In this document: positions 37,113 through 51,112 of the stretch, piece by piece
Layout of the letters: the number at the start of each line of letters is the position of its first letter
Numbering within the stretch: position 1 is the stretch's first letter
NCBI RefSeq assembly: GCF_000151315.2
Contig: NW_011887304.1
Span: 479,690-543,689 of the forward strand
Reading direction: 5' to 3'
From: Capsaspora owczarzaki ATCC 30864
Taxonomy: Eukaryota; Opisthokonta; Filasterea
Length of the DNA stretch: 64,000 nt
Notes under the pieces: model-generated
Seen by the model: the letters and a program-made list of their open reading frames with translations, nothing else
Databases searched by the model: none
Told to the model about the DNA's origin: nothing
Program-made: the position numbers and the translations under genes

Positions 37113-38845
37113 TTACTTGGGGTTCTTGATGGACTCTCGCTTCTCGGCAAACATGCGCTCGAGCTCCTCCAACACTGCGACAAAAAAAGGACATCGACAC
37201 ACGAGCAAAACGAGTGAGTTTCCATTGTTGTTGCACTCGCCCTGAAATCAACCGCTTAGAAATTTTGTTGCTTTTGCGTGTGTGTCCCGCCCCCTCCCTC
37301 CTTAACTCACTTTGCAAGTTGAACTTGACGGTAAGAGTGACAGAGCCAACAGACGACTTGAGAATCTCGACTGCTCGTTCGTGAGTCGCCTTCGTCACGT
37401 CAATGCCGTTGACGGATTGAAGCTGGTCGCCGCGCTTCAGGTTGCCGTCCTTGAAGGCGACACCGTTTTCGGCAATGCGCGAGATAAAAATGGGGCAGTT
37501 CTGCTCGGCACCGCCCATAATGTTGAAGCCAAGACCCTGGGTGCCCTTGGTGAGCACAATGACACGGTGGTCCTTGGTCTCATCGCCAGCACCGAAAGCG
37601 GCAACTGTAGCGTTCTCGACCGCTTGCGAGGTGGCAGTGATACCACCGCGGTTGGCGGCGGGCGTCGGCGCGGCCTCAGGAGCGGCGGGCAGACTCGTTT
37701 GGAAGGCGTCGTACACCTATTTAAGAAATAAAAACAAGCAAGCGATTGAGTGAGTGTGATGACTTTGATGCAGAGTGGTTGAGTATTGTTTGGCGGATGA
37801 CACATGGTTTGGAGGAGCGGCTTTTTGCGTTGATCCCCGTCCGCGGCCGCTCCCTTGGCTCCCTCCGTGGTGTCGCTCCAGCCTCAGATTTCGGCTTGGC
37901 TCGGAACAAAGTGCCATAACGTGGCCTTTCCCTCTTCACCCTGTATGTGCCACTATCAAGTTTAAATTTCAAGGTGGGCGGGCCTCCGACGCCTCTTTTG
38001 CGGCCGCAATCCGCCATCCAGTCCCCGCTGCCCAAACGACGTTCACATCATCACGAACATCATTCCACGAGTATCATCGTCGTATTCGTCAGAGCAGTCC
38101 CCCAGAAGACGACGATGACGATGCAGTCAAAAGAGCAATGTTGAAATAAAAAAAAAAAAAAAGAAGAAAAAAAAGAAGGAATTTTTGCTTGTTTTGATTT
38201 TTTTTTGATTTTTTTGATTTTTCGATTTTTTTGTGGCAAAAAACCATCCATTTGTGAATGACGATCGTCATGTGAGCATGTCACAAAGACAAGCACTTGG
38301 ATTGGATTCAGCGAGACATCCGGGAAAGGAGGAGGGTCAGTTGGCGGGGGAAAGGGGGGGGGGGAAATGGACCAAATGAAGGCAAAAAAAAAAAAAGAAA
38401 AAAAAGAGAAGAAATGATCAGAGCGCGACGACGAGGAAGGCGAGAAACGGGAGGAGCGACGATCGCAACGACAGTGCTGTGGCGAGCCAGACAAGTGGTG
38501 CGCCTTTAGTGAGGGGAGGCGGGGCGGGGTGTGTGGAAGGAAAAGCGCACCTTGGCGACAGACTGGAAGAAAGGGCTCTTGAGCAGCTGGATGATCAGCT
38601 CGAGGTTGCGGGCGCCCTTGAGGTCTGCATTGGTGCTCTGGATGGTCTCGAGCTGCGCGAGCGCGGCACGGGAATCTGAATGCGGGTTGCAACAGGCAGG
38701 CAGGATGGGGCGGGCGAGTGAGTGGAAGAAGAAGAGGACGGAAGAGGATGCAATGGAAAAAAAGGCAGCAGATTTTGACATGATCCAAAAAAAAAAGCCA
38801 AAAAAAAAAAAAAAAAAAAAAAAGCAAACCTTCAGTAACAGTCAT
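37113..38845 (-). CDS. LIN7: LIN7-type L27-PDZ scaffold protein
   Basis: Small polarity scaffold of the LIN-7/Veli/MALS family; in animals it joins CASK and MINT at cell junctions and synapses. Four exons join in phase: 38830-38845 (MTVTE plus one base), 38551-38675, 37311-37716 and 37113-37174. The second encodes an L27 domain (AALAQLETIQSTNADLKGAR then IIQLLKSPFFQSVAK). The third holds the linker and PDZ domain: the ligand loop GTQGLGFNIMGGAEQNCPIF, then ISRIAENGVAFKDGNLKRGD and QLQSVNGIDV. The last exon gives LEELERMFAEKRESIKNPK, matching the LEEME segment of LIN7. The domain order and short length (about 200 residues) equal the animal protein. Its presence in a unicellular genome would imply a role in membrane organisation. 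Confidence 0.92.
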
Positions 38846-39074
38846 TGTTTTTGGAAAAAAAAAGAAAAGTGTGGACTGAATAATCAGCAACATGTAGTAC
38901 ATGTGGATTTTCATCATCGGTGATGCAGGAGGGGAAGGGGAGGAGAAGGGGGGAGGAGGAAGTCAGCGCGATTGATGGTTAATTTATAAATTACAGCAAA
39001 TCATCGACAGTACCACGTACAAACCCCCATGCAAAAAAAGGACCATCCAACAAATGGAGGGTGCAGACTGCTTT

Positions 39075-41138
39075 TTACAGCCCTGGCAAGTCGGCCAAGG
39101 TGGCAGACAGGGATGTTTGTGCTGGAGCGGTGGAACCTCCAGAGTGCTTCGCCGACGCTGCTGCTGCAGCACTTCCCATTGCAGCCGAGTGGGCTGGCGC
39201 ATGCACTTGTTGCTGATTCAAAGTTCCGTGCGGACGGGCAGGGCTCGGCGGGAGGTTGGGCATGTCGAAATCGTCAAAATCGCAATCATCCGTCTCGAAA
39301 TCGTCTGCAAAAAAATGGCAATGTCATTTCGAATACAGGTGAGATGCATAAACCCCCTTTCCCCATGCCTGTCGGCACTACACGAATTATTTTTCAGGTC
39401 GGGTTACCTTCTGGCACACACTCTCGCCCAGCTGTCATGCCCAAGGCAAACAAAGAATTCAAGCAATTCAGCAAAAAGTCAACAGAAGGGCTTCCACACC
39501 ACGAGACACACACCAAACAGTCAAAAGTACGTACGCTGACTAGGCTGCGACTGCGAGGGCAAAGGTGGGCTGCGAGAATTCGTGTTTGACATGGAAACAA
39601 TCGCAGGCTGCGTGACTGGTCGGACAACGCTGGCAGCAACGACGCTCGTTGTGCACGAAGGCACAGCTGCAGCAGCAGTGGTAGACTGATCACGGGTGGG
39701 GCTTTTTGGGGGCGATATGGGCTTGTGCCGAAGGTCTGCGCTGGAAGCAGGCGTGGTTGCATCCACCACTCGCGTGGCTTGTGCCGTGCCGTCTTCCATT
39801 CTCATTCGTGTCGCCGACGGCGTTGCCACGCCCTGTTGCAGAGAGGAAGACGCAAACGCGGATGGCTTGTGTGATGGAAGGGACGACGATGCAGATGCAG
39901 GGGGAGCCTGTGGAGCAGGCGGATTCTTTTGCGCTACATTCCCGGGGCGTCGCAGGTTGTTATAGTCCATTGACACCTGCACACGGTTGAGAAGAGATGA
40001 TTGAATTCAGCGACGCAGGTTCAAAAAAGAAGACAATAAACCCCTGGTCCTGGCGACTTACACGCTCCTTGGCTTGCTTTTCGGCAAACCGCAAAAAGCC
40101 CTTGTCAGAGAGACACAGTCCAAGCACGTTTCCAAAAGACTTTGCAGTGCGCTTCAGGGAATCTGTGACGGCAGACTTGCGAGCCTGTTTGGAGCAGCGG
40201 GAGTTGAGCGATTCGAGGTGTTCAAGAGTTTGCACCACCACCACAAAATAAAACGCGCACCTTTTCGATGGCCGCTTTCTTTGTTGGCTGGTTTTCTGCA
40301 GTACCATAGCCAATGTCCTGATGGTTGTTGGGTCAATAAGGAGAGAGTGAGCATGAGAGATCCGGGCCAGAAAAAAAAAAAAAGGCTTCTGAAGCAAGTT
40401 GCGCAACTACCTGGCGATACGTCCCGTCTTTTAAGAAAATCGTGGCAATGGCGTACGTGCCAACATAGTAGTTTTTCTTTTCACCTGTCTTGAGCTCATC
40501 GCACTAGGCAAGCGCAATGGGGAGGGGGTGGTGGTGAAGCGTGAGCGAAACAGATTTTTTTTTCTGCGTTTGAAACGAATTTGGCTGTTTCACTTACATA
40601 GTCAATGCCCATCGACTCGATGCGATAAGCCCAGCCATTGAATCCAAAGATCTCGTTGAGGAGCTCTGTCATGCCACGCGCGCGCGCACATACACACGGA
40701 GCAAACAGGTCAGCACAAACGGACAGCATGAGATTCGAACAACTCCTCCACCACCAGCACCTCCGCCACCACCCTCTATCACCAACCATCTCATTCTCCG
40801 CCTCTCCAGCGCTTCCTTGCGACGGAATGCGAGCGCTCGCATTCGACCTGAATGACGTTGGTCGTTGTTTTTGGCGGGAAAAAGTGTTGTTTCAAAAAAT
40901 TCGAAAAAGCGTTTCATTGCACGCAATTTCATCGTTCTCTTCCTCAAGTCTGCTGCTTAACTTGTCACACTCTGCCCGTCAATGTACGCAACTTGAACGG
41001 TGTTGGTCTGACTGCGGAACTGCACAAACTCGGGTCCGAGGTACTGCTCGAGCTGCAGGGCGATGCGCTCGCGCTCTTCGGTCGTGAACGGTGTTGATCC
41101 AAACAGTCCCTCGCCAGGGGTTGAGCTCATGCCGCTGT

Positions 41139-41182
<44 letters not shown>

Positions 41183-41433
41183 CCTTGGCTCATGCCTTGG
41201 CTCATGCCTTGGCTGCACTGGAAGGGCATCGACATGGACAGCCCGCCACCAGTATTGCCTGCAAACTTCCATGCGGACGACGTCAGCACACTCGGTCCGT
41301 TCATGGCTGCTGGGAATACGCCCTGCTGTGGCTGCTGGCTGTGCTGCTGTTGCTGCATGTGCGGGTTTGGTGCAGGCTGGAACGGAAGGCTCGGCTGTTT
41401 GCTGGACGCAGTCGTCGACGCCATTTTCTGCAT
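39075..41433 (-). CDS. RAD52: RAD52 DNA-annealing/recombination mediator
   Basis: Nuclear protein that anneals single strands and helps load RAD51. Seven exons: 40971-41433, 40598-40665, 40411-40503, 40261-40317, 40062-40184, about 39535-39976 and 39075-about 39304. The conserved ring-forming core is spread over exons 1-5: TTEERERIALQLEQYLGPEF, LLNEIFGFNGWAYRIESMGI, KNYYVGTYAIATIFLKDGTY, QDIGYGT and ARKSAVTDSLKRTAKSFGN then LGLCLSDKGFL. The N-terminal extension is Gln-rich and carries Met-Gly repeats coded by a CATGCC hexanucleotide array (41140-41215). The tail is Ser/Pro/Ala-rich and includes an acidic DDFETDDCDFDDFD motif, a candidate RPA- or partner-binding element by analogy only. The start at 41433 or 41424 cannot be decided. 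Confidence 0.93.
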
Positions 41434-41605
41434 GCCAAAAAATAACTGAGAAACAAAAAAAGTTGACTGAAAGCTGTGGTCGTCCTTTGCACTTTCGAAA
41501 GCCAATCACCTGACACACAACACAACACAAGAGGATGGTTGGAAAGCAGAAAAAACAAACAATGGACTTTTATTGCAGGGTGAAAAGCAAACAACCAACT
41601 TGCGC

Positions 41606-43008
41606 TCAAGCTTGAGTTGGTGCATCAGGCCCACGATCAGAACGCGTGGAATACATGTGGCGATCCTCGTCGTTGCTCTGTCCCTTGTCAACATTGGGTT
41701 GGGCAGCGGGAGCAGCGGTGGCAGAGGTGGACGGTGCAGCAGCAGAAGGGGGAGCCTTGGAAACGACGACAGGCTTGGCAGCAGCCACCTCCTCTGTTGA
41801 CTTGAAGGGCCAGGCAGCCTTGAGCTTGTCTGGCAAGGCCGAGGCGCTGGCTGACAGAGAGGACGCGCTGGTTGAAAGAGAAGCGGCAGAAGACGAGAGC
41901 GAGGAGCCGGCGTTCTTGACCGACGCCACGGCCGACGACACGCTCTGCGAAACGCTGCGGGGCGCTGTCTTTAGCGGCGAGTCTTCAGGGACGAGCTTCC
42001 ACAAGGCCGAAAACGGCTGGAGATTGGGCAGCTGGTTGTTATGTGTGGCGAGGTACGCCGTGTAAACCGAGAGACCATACGCAGACAAGGCTCCCATCAG
42101 CGCGGGGGAGGCGTACCGCAAAAAGCGCCCGCCTTCGCACGAGTCAAAGCAATGACAAGAAGCGAAAATGAATGGTCAGTGCACCAAAGCAGATTTTCGC
42201 AAAGTCTTTTGGAAAACTACGTACGGTTTCGAGCTGCCATTGACCCAGCAGCGGCCATGCCGGAAATGAGCACAATTCGTGGCACCAGCTCTTGTGTCGG
42301 AGGGACGTGTGTGATGGCGTCTGGAGGAAAGGGGAAGGGAAACGCAGAGATCGATCATGGTTGAGCATTCAATGTTCAAACAAATGTGCGATCGTAGAAC
42401 GACATCAAAGTGTCCCTACCGTTCGCGACAACGCTTGCGCCGATGATGGCATTGACAGAATTCTCTCCAGCAATCTACAAGATTGGACATTCAAAGATGA
42501 AGGCGCTGTGCATGTTGGGCATTGATTGTGCACTCATCCGATCTCGCTCCCCTCACCACCACACCAGACCCCCGCCAGAACTATTTCTTACGTTGATGCC
42601 ATCAAGGATGCTTGCAGTGAACTCGCGGACGGCGCGGACGTGGCGCTCGAGCATGGACGGCTCGGCCTCGACGAGCACTGTTTTCACTTGCTCGGGTTCA
42701 TCGTAGATGCTCAGCTGTCAAATCGTCAAGCCAAAGTCAATCAAACAGCGAACAAGGCTGACAGACAAGTTGCCCAAAAGAAACGCGCATTGGATGGATT
42801 GGATTGAATGGAGAAAGGGAATGGGGCGTCGAAACGCAACGGAAACTCAGTCAAAGGCACCAGGGCGCCCCTTAGGAACAGAGCAACACATCAGTGGGCA
42901 GCATCAAACCTTGGTCGCAGCGTGGACGCGCGGTTGGCGGCTGTGGACGAGCGCAGCGGCAGCTGAGAGCGATGCGGCAGTCGCGAGAATTATTGGCTGA
43001 GAAGCCAT
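41606..43008 (-). CDS. MICOS subunit of the MIC26/MIC27 (APOO/APOOL) family
   Basis: Inner mitochondrial membrane protein of the cristae-junction complex. Five exons in phase: 42910-43008, 42592-42714, 42420-42474, 42225-42320 and 41606-42132. The N-terminus MASQPIILATAASLSAAAAL is a membrane or targeting segment. Exon 2 carries LSIYDEPEQ, the conserved start of the APOO domain, followed by VKTVLVEAEPSMLERHVRAV. Two hydrophobic stretches follow: PRIVLISGMAAAGSMAA and the conserved YASPALMGALSAYGLSVYTA. The C-terminal half is a low-complexity Ser/Ala tail not typical of animal homologues. I cannot choose between MIC26 and MIC27. Confidence 0.82.
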
Positions 43009-43142
43009 TGCAATTGAAAAAAAAAAAAAAAAAGGATTGAGACTTTGCCGCTCAGACTATCGAAGCTTGGAAATTTTTTAGGGCAAATTAAACAAATGAA
43101 GCTGGCTGAAAAGCAAATGGATAAATATTAGATCAACGGGAT

Positions 43143-45781
43143 TCAAGGCTGCTCGACTTTGGAAGGATCGCTGCTGCTTGGAGGGCCGGTGAGGGTGGTT
43201 GGGACCGCGGACTCGACATGCTGAGAGAAAAGCCCTCGGTGGACAGCCTCCATGTGATTTGGATTGCGGTAGAGAGCGTGGGAGGCTTGATTGGCAGAGT
43301 AATGGAACGGTCCGGTGATCGCAAGCGACTGGCTGTGCGAGATTGTCGTCCAGCCACGCCGCAAAAAGGGTTGTGCTCGCCACGATCTGTGCCACAAAAG
43401 GTTGCAGCAACCCCCCCCCCCAAAGTGGATGTAGTCGAGTGAATGGTCAGTTCTTTGTCAACTTTCACAAATCACCAATTTTTGGTTGTCGTACAGCTCC
43501 AACAATTTACCAGGCCCAATGCTCCCGTCAGGCAGCGCAGTTGCGTTTGCATTCGGAAGGAGTGTCTCAATTGTTGAATAGATGGGTTGCGGCTTCTCTT
43601 CTGGAATGGCAACTGGTCACGGACATGATTGTGAGCCTTTTTGTCCTTGTCCATGAGCATGCCGCTCTCTCATCAACATAAACAACAGCTGCCTACCTTG
43701 TTTAGCTCCGATATCAAACTGAATAAAGTCCAGAACCACATCGGGGTTGCGTTGATGGCGCAATTCCACAGAGCCGTCCTACAACCATGGCAGTCAGCAA
43801 GCAAAACCACGAAAGATCACCAAGATCCATTTGCTCGCCAAAGGCCGTGACAAGCGACTGACATTGCGAAAGATGAGCAGCAACAGCTTGGACTTGCGGA
43901 AAAAGCGGCTGTCTTCGCGAGAAACCTTGTTGTTAATGTTGTGGCGAACCCAGCAAATGTTTTCGACATAGTGAAAGCCCCACGCTTGTGCGACCTCTAA
44001 AAGATCAGGAATCCATTCCTTCTCGGCCCACATGAAGATGAATCCTCTTGGGATGAGTGCTGGGGAGATACCCGCAGCTTTCTGCCAGTGCCCAGCCAAA
44101 GCCAAAAGGCAAGTGAGGTTGGAAGAAACAATGCCTGCCCAGCCCCCCCCCCTCACTTTGTGAGGCGTCATGACATTCTGTGCTTTTACCAATTCATCGA
44201 CTGTAACCATTCCGGGAGTCGCAGGTTCGCCCGATCTCGCCAAAGGCGCATCAATCAAAATGCCCTCGAACGTCTGACCAGTCAGCTCTGCGAGATTCGA
44301 CCGCAGAATGTCTGCAACAAGCCAGCTGGAGTACATCAACGAGCACACCACATCAAATGAGCGACTTCTCGAATAGAAGGAGAAGAAGAAGAAAAAAAAA
44401 AGCCCCGAAACCAACGCGAGAAAAATCCTGTTGGAAGGCATGTTTTACCGTGCTCCAGGTGCCTGTTCTCGAAAAGTACCAATCTCTAATACCCATGGTG
44501 GTAATGGACCAGGAGTAAGACGCATGTACACAGGTAGAGTGGGATCTGTGGATCTGCAAATGTCGACCGCAACAACAAGTGAAACATCCAACTCGTGTTG
44601 CTCGACTGATATCCTCGCTGCCGGTGACTTACTTGGATTTGCGCTTCAAGGACATTCTGTTTCCAGACGTGTCTTGGTAGTCCTTGTACTTGTCCAACAG
44701 TGTCCGGCGATCAATCTTTTTCGGCCCGGCGGTCGCGGTGTGCTTTTCAATTTTGGGCGTCCGGACGACGGGCACGGCAGACGCGGTGCTAAGATTTGTG
44801 GCGGTATGCAAGGGAGCCAAATGTGTTGCTGAGCCAGAGGCCCTCGCCTGCTGGTCAACAGATCCGTGCTTGATCATTTTCAGATTTCGTTTCTGACCAA
44901 CTGCTTGCGGGGAGGGAGAGGACCCGGATCCCCACTTCACACGTCTCCGTGGAGTCTCAGCATCGTCGTTACTGCTGTCCGATTCGCGGCCGGGTGTTTC
45001 GTCAGAGACGCTCGGCGAGGTAGATCTGCGGGTTTGTGGAACAGCATTGAGAAATTTGAAGCAAAATCGTCGCCAGGCAGCAAACAGATCTGCTCCGTGG
45101 CCCCCCTCCCTCCATCCTGGTCGCAATCAACACACATGCATCCTTACTCTCCAAGATCATTGGCAGGAAAGGACTGGCCGGGCTGAGTGTCCGTTTGATG
45201 CACGAGTCGGCCGAGCTGATCCAGCATGTCTTCCTCCATCTCGTCCGAATCTCGATCGTCATGCCATTTGCGAGATGCTCGTTTGCTTGTTGTTTGCGGG
45301 CGTTTGTGGCGCTTGGCCAGGAAGGACGTTCGCCGAAACACCTCGAGCAGTTGTTCCTCTGTTAGACCGTTCGACTCTGCTTCATCCAGCGCAAGCGACC
45401 CACCAGCATGATGGGCAGCAGCAACGTGGCTATTCTCAGGCTGCATTGATTCGGCGGGCGGCACAGGACCAACCGGAGCATCACCCGCGAGTGTTTTGGC
45501 GGGAAGATTTGGCGCAATCAGTCTGACGGCACTGCTCGCTCAGGGAGGGCACTGGCATCACACAAGGAGCAGCAGACGACGTCGCAAGGCCCTGCTCAGT
45601 CACTGGGACTGCAGCATCGGCCACGGCGACCACGGTGCCTGAGAGCGCAGTCGACGACGACGGAGTGCACTTGTCCTGCTGGCGTTTGGCTTTGCGCTCA
45701 ATCTTCTCCAGCTCTGAAAACTTTCGCATGATGGAGTCGACGCTTTCATCGTCTTCGACATAGCCAACGTAGAGCGACGCA
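43143..45781 (-). CDS. MT-A70 family protein with degenerate DPPW motif
   Basis: Member of the MT-A70 (METTL3/METTL14/MTA1/MTA9) N6-adenine methyltransferase family. The N-terminal region has acidic and basic low-complexity segments with VDSIMRKFSELEKIERKAKR, GLTEEQLLEVFRRTSFLAKR and RTLLDKYKDYQ. Downstream exons give PVYMRLTPGPLPPWVLEIG, then WLVADILRSNLAEL and TFEGILIDAPLARSGEP, where active enzymes have DPPW but this protein has Asp-Ala-Pro-Leu. Next come GFIFMWAEKEWIPDLLEVAQ, GFHYVENICWVRHNINNK, FFRKSKLLLLIFR, GSVELRHQRNPDVVLDFI, KPQPIYSTIETLLP, LLEL and FLRRGWTTIS, all standard MT-A70 landmarks; the stop is at 43143. The changed motif suggests a non-catalytic partner, like METTL14 or ciliate MTA9. 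The first exon was not resolved; an ATG at 46080 opens a short frame that does not splice in phase. Confidence 0.78.
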
Positions 45782-46456
45782 CTGGATGGATTTGCGCAAC
45801 AAGCAACAAGCGACAAGCAACAAAGTCAGTCAGGGATCGCTTTCCCGCCAAAATTCACAGCGCAGGAGACTCGAGGTCTCAGTCCCATGTCCATTGTCAT
45901 CCACAGACAAGAACAACCCCCCGCATTGCATTCAGATCCATCCATTCATAGCAAGACAGTTGACAGTGAGGGTTAAGGGCAGGCAGGAGGGAGAGAGAGC
46001 GAGCGAAGTCTGTACTTTGGCTTTGGAGCTTGCGCCAGGCGTTGTGGCCGCCGCACTGGTCGCCGCGTGTCTTCGGCCATGTCTATTTGGGTTTTGCGTT
46101 GCCTTGTTATGTTTTTTGTTTTTGTCTTGCTTTGGTATGTGGTCGACGACGAATGGACAAAATCTAAAAAAAATCTTCACAAAGTTGACTGAGCCAAAAA
46201 CAAGCCATTGATAGTTCAATCATCCCCTCACTCGCTGAGGTTTGTGCAGCACTCATGAACATCTCCATCCATTTACAGCACCTTCAAACCCCCATCCATC
46301 CATCCGCAGAGCCCGAGTACTTTGTGATTGAAATCCCCTTCCCTCTTCTCTGTTCCTCCCGACTCGATCCACTACAACAACACCTATGAATAACCAAAGT
46401 CAAAAACAAACGCTAGTCCTCCTTTCCACTTTTCCCTCCTCTTCCATCACCAACAA
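45782..46456. other. 5' region of the MT-A70 gene and spacer before ribophorin I
   Basis: Probably contains the unresolved first exon of the minus-strand MT-A70 gene. Nothing else is recognisable before the ribophorin start at 46457. Confidence 0.4.
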
Positions 46457-48229
46457 ATGCGCGCATTCGCTCTGCTGCTGTTGGCTGCCGTGCTTGTCGC
46501 ATCAACAACGGTCGCTGCTGCGTCTGCATCAGAGCCGTCGCTGCGCATCAAGACGGCCGCCCGCCAGATCGACCTCAGCACCCACCTCACCCGCATCACC
46601 CTCGATCTGACTGTTGAGAACACTGGCTCTGCCGCTGCAAGCTCGCTGCTCGTTGCGCTCGAGGGCGATCGCGACCCGTCGCTCGTCTCTGCCATTGCTG
46701 CGCCGTCCCCAAAGACCCAGCTCGCCGTCGCACGCGAGCCCGCAGCGTACGGGTCTTGTTTCCACACACCCCACTCCAGTTCACTCCACTCGTCCCCCCC
46801 CCCCTCCCCTCCCTTCTGCAGCATCCGTTCGGGGTTTGCGAGACGGAACGCAGATTGATTTTCCAACGATCGCGCTTTTTTTTTTTTTTTTTTTTTCCCC
46901 CATTCTATGGCAGTGCGATCGTCCATTGCATCAGCTTTCGAAAAGGTCAAAAAGGAAGGAGCAAAACAGTGCGTTGTGTGACTTGGAACGCTGAACGCGC
47001 AGGTCGTTGTCGTCGAAAAACCAGACTTTGATGCTCAACCCAATGCAAAAGCTATCAAATCCTTGTTATTTTTTATTTTTTATTTTTTATTTTTTATTTT
47101 TCGATTTTTTTACTTATAATTCTGAATCTTTTGCTGCTGCAGTGACGCCCGGCTGTTCCGCATCACGCTCGAGTCGCCGCTCGCCGCTGGCAAGTCGATC
47201 GAAGTGACCGTCCGATTTGTGGTTGCTGGCGCCCAGACTGCCCACCCGCGCGAGATCACCCAGCAGGAAGTCCAGCGCGCCCGCTTTGTCGGCCGCCTGC
47301 ACGTTCCCAGCCCGTACCAGGTCGCTGAGCAGACCACGACTGTCACGCTGCCGTCGAACAATGTCGTGCAGTACACTCGCACCAAGCCCGTCTCGGCGTC
47401 CGGCTCCACGATCAAGTACGGCCCGTACCACGACGTTGCGCCCTTCAGCGTTGCCCCGCTCTCGGTGCACTTTGAGGCGGCCACCCCTTTCCTGACTACC
47501 CGCTCCGTCAAGCGCTTGATTGAGGTCTCGCACTGGGGCAACATTGCCGTCGAGGACGTCATCCACCTCCAGAACACTGGCGCACAGCACAAGGGCGAGT
47601 TTTCGCGCTACGACTACCAGCGCGGCCAACCCGCCGGCCACATTGTCCGCAGCTTTGCCTCGCACCTCCCGCTCTCTGCGCGCGACATTTACTACCGCGA
47701 CGTTATCGGCAACATCTCGACCTCGCACGTCCGCGAGGGCGACTCTGAGGTCTTGGTCGAAGTCACCCCGCGCTTCCCGCTGCTCGGCGGCTGGCAGACC
47801 GTCTACACGCTCGGCTACAACCTGCCGACCGCACCCTTCCTTTACACTGGCTCGAGCGGCTTCAAGCTGACCATCCCGTTCCTCGACCAGATCCACGACA
47901 CGCTTGTTGTGGAGGATGCTGAGGTTCGCGTCGTTCTCCCCGAGGGAGCCGCAAACATCCAGGTGCACACTCCCTTCGAGGTCGAGCAGTCGCGCGATGT
48001 TCACTTTACCTACCTCGACACCACCGGCCGCCCCGTTGTCGTCCTCAAGAAGCAAAATCTCGTTCGCGAGCACCTCGAGCAATTCACAGTCACGTACACC
48101 TTCTCCACCACCTCAATGCTCCAGGAGCCATTGCTGGTTGTTGGCTTTTTCTTTGCGCTCTTCTCGACCATTCTTGTGCTCAACCGCATTGACTATTCCA
48201 TCTCAGCGCCCAAGACCAAGAAGGATTAA
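46457..48229 (+). CDS. RPN1: Ribophorin I / OST1, oligosaccharyltransferase subunit
   Basis: Type I membrane subunit of the ER oligosaccharyltransferase, which hands nascent chains to the catalytic STT3. Exon 1 starts with a signal peptide (MRAFALLLLAAVLVASTTVA) and a luminal segment LTRITLDLTVENTGSAAASS. The last exon (47143-48229) carries the bulk of the domain: ARLFRITLESPLAAGKSIEV, YGPYHDVAPFS, RLIEVSHWGNIAVEDVIHL, then GEFSRYDYQR and RDIYYRDVIGNISTSHV. A C-terminal span LLVVGFFFALFSTILVLNRI is followed by a short Lys-rich tail ending KKD. Between 46755 and 47142 a middle exon is likely (a frame SSIASAFEKVKKEGAKQ near 46920-46970 is a candidate) but its ends could not be phased. Length is close to yeast Ost1 and shorter than the human protein. 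Confidence 0.92.
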
Positions 48230-48471
48230 GAGTTTTTAATACTTTTTCAAAACAAAACGCAATCTGGGTTTCTTTTCGATTGCTACTTCCTTTTGGATTT
48301 GAGTCCTTTTTTTTTCTTCATATTTAGTGTGCGTTTGTGTGTTGTTATGTGCGTGTGTGTCGTGCTTTGGAGACTTTTTGTTCTTTTTGAGATCATAAAA
48401 ATCGCTCAAGTATAATGCAAATCCATTCTTTTTTTTTTTTTTTCAATTTTTTTGATCCTCATACAAAAACG

Positions 48472-50841
<2,370 letters not shown>

Positions 50842-51112
50842 AAACAACAGCCCCCACCGTTTTGATCGCACTTTAGTTGTTAATGCGGCAGATCGGTTCT
50901 GTTGTTTCGGGTTGCTTGTTCTTTTTGATTTTCGTCATTGTGTCATCTGTTGTGATTCCCAATATATTCAAACCTTTTCGTTATGACGTACTATTGGGGT
51001 TTGTTGGCGCAACACAAATCAAAGCGATATTGATGTAAATTCATTTATACAGTATCGTGGTGAATTTAAACACTCTGAACACGTCACACTGAAAAAGAAC
51101 GCGACACAGGTT

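Noticed and set aside
46017-46080. ATG exon as the first exon of the MT-A70 gene
   Set aside because: Its GTACAG donor leaves the wrong phase for the next exon at 45781, so it was not included in the gene span.
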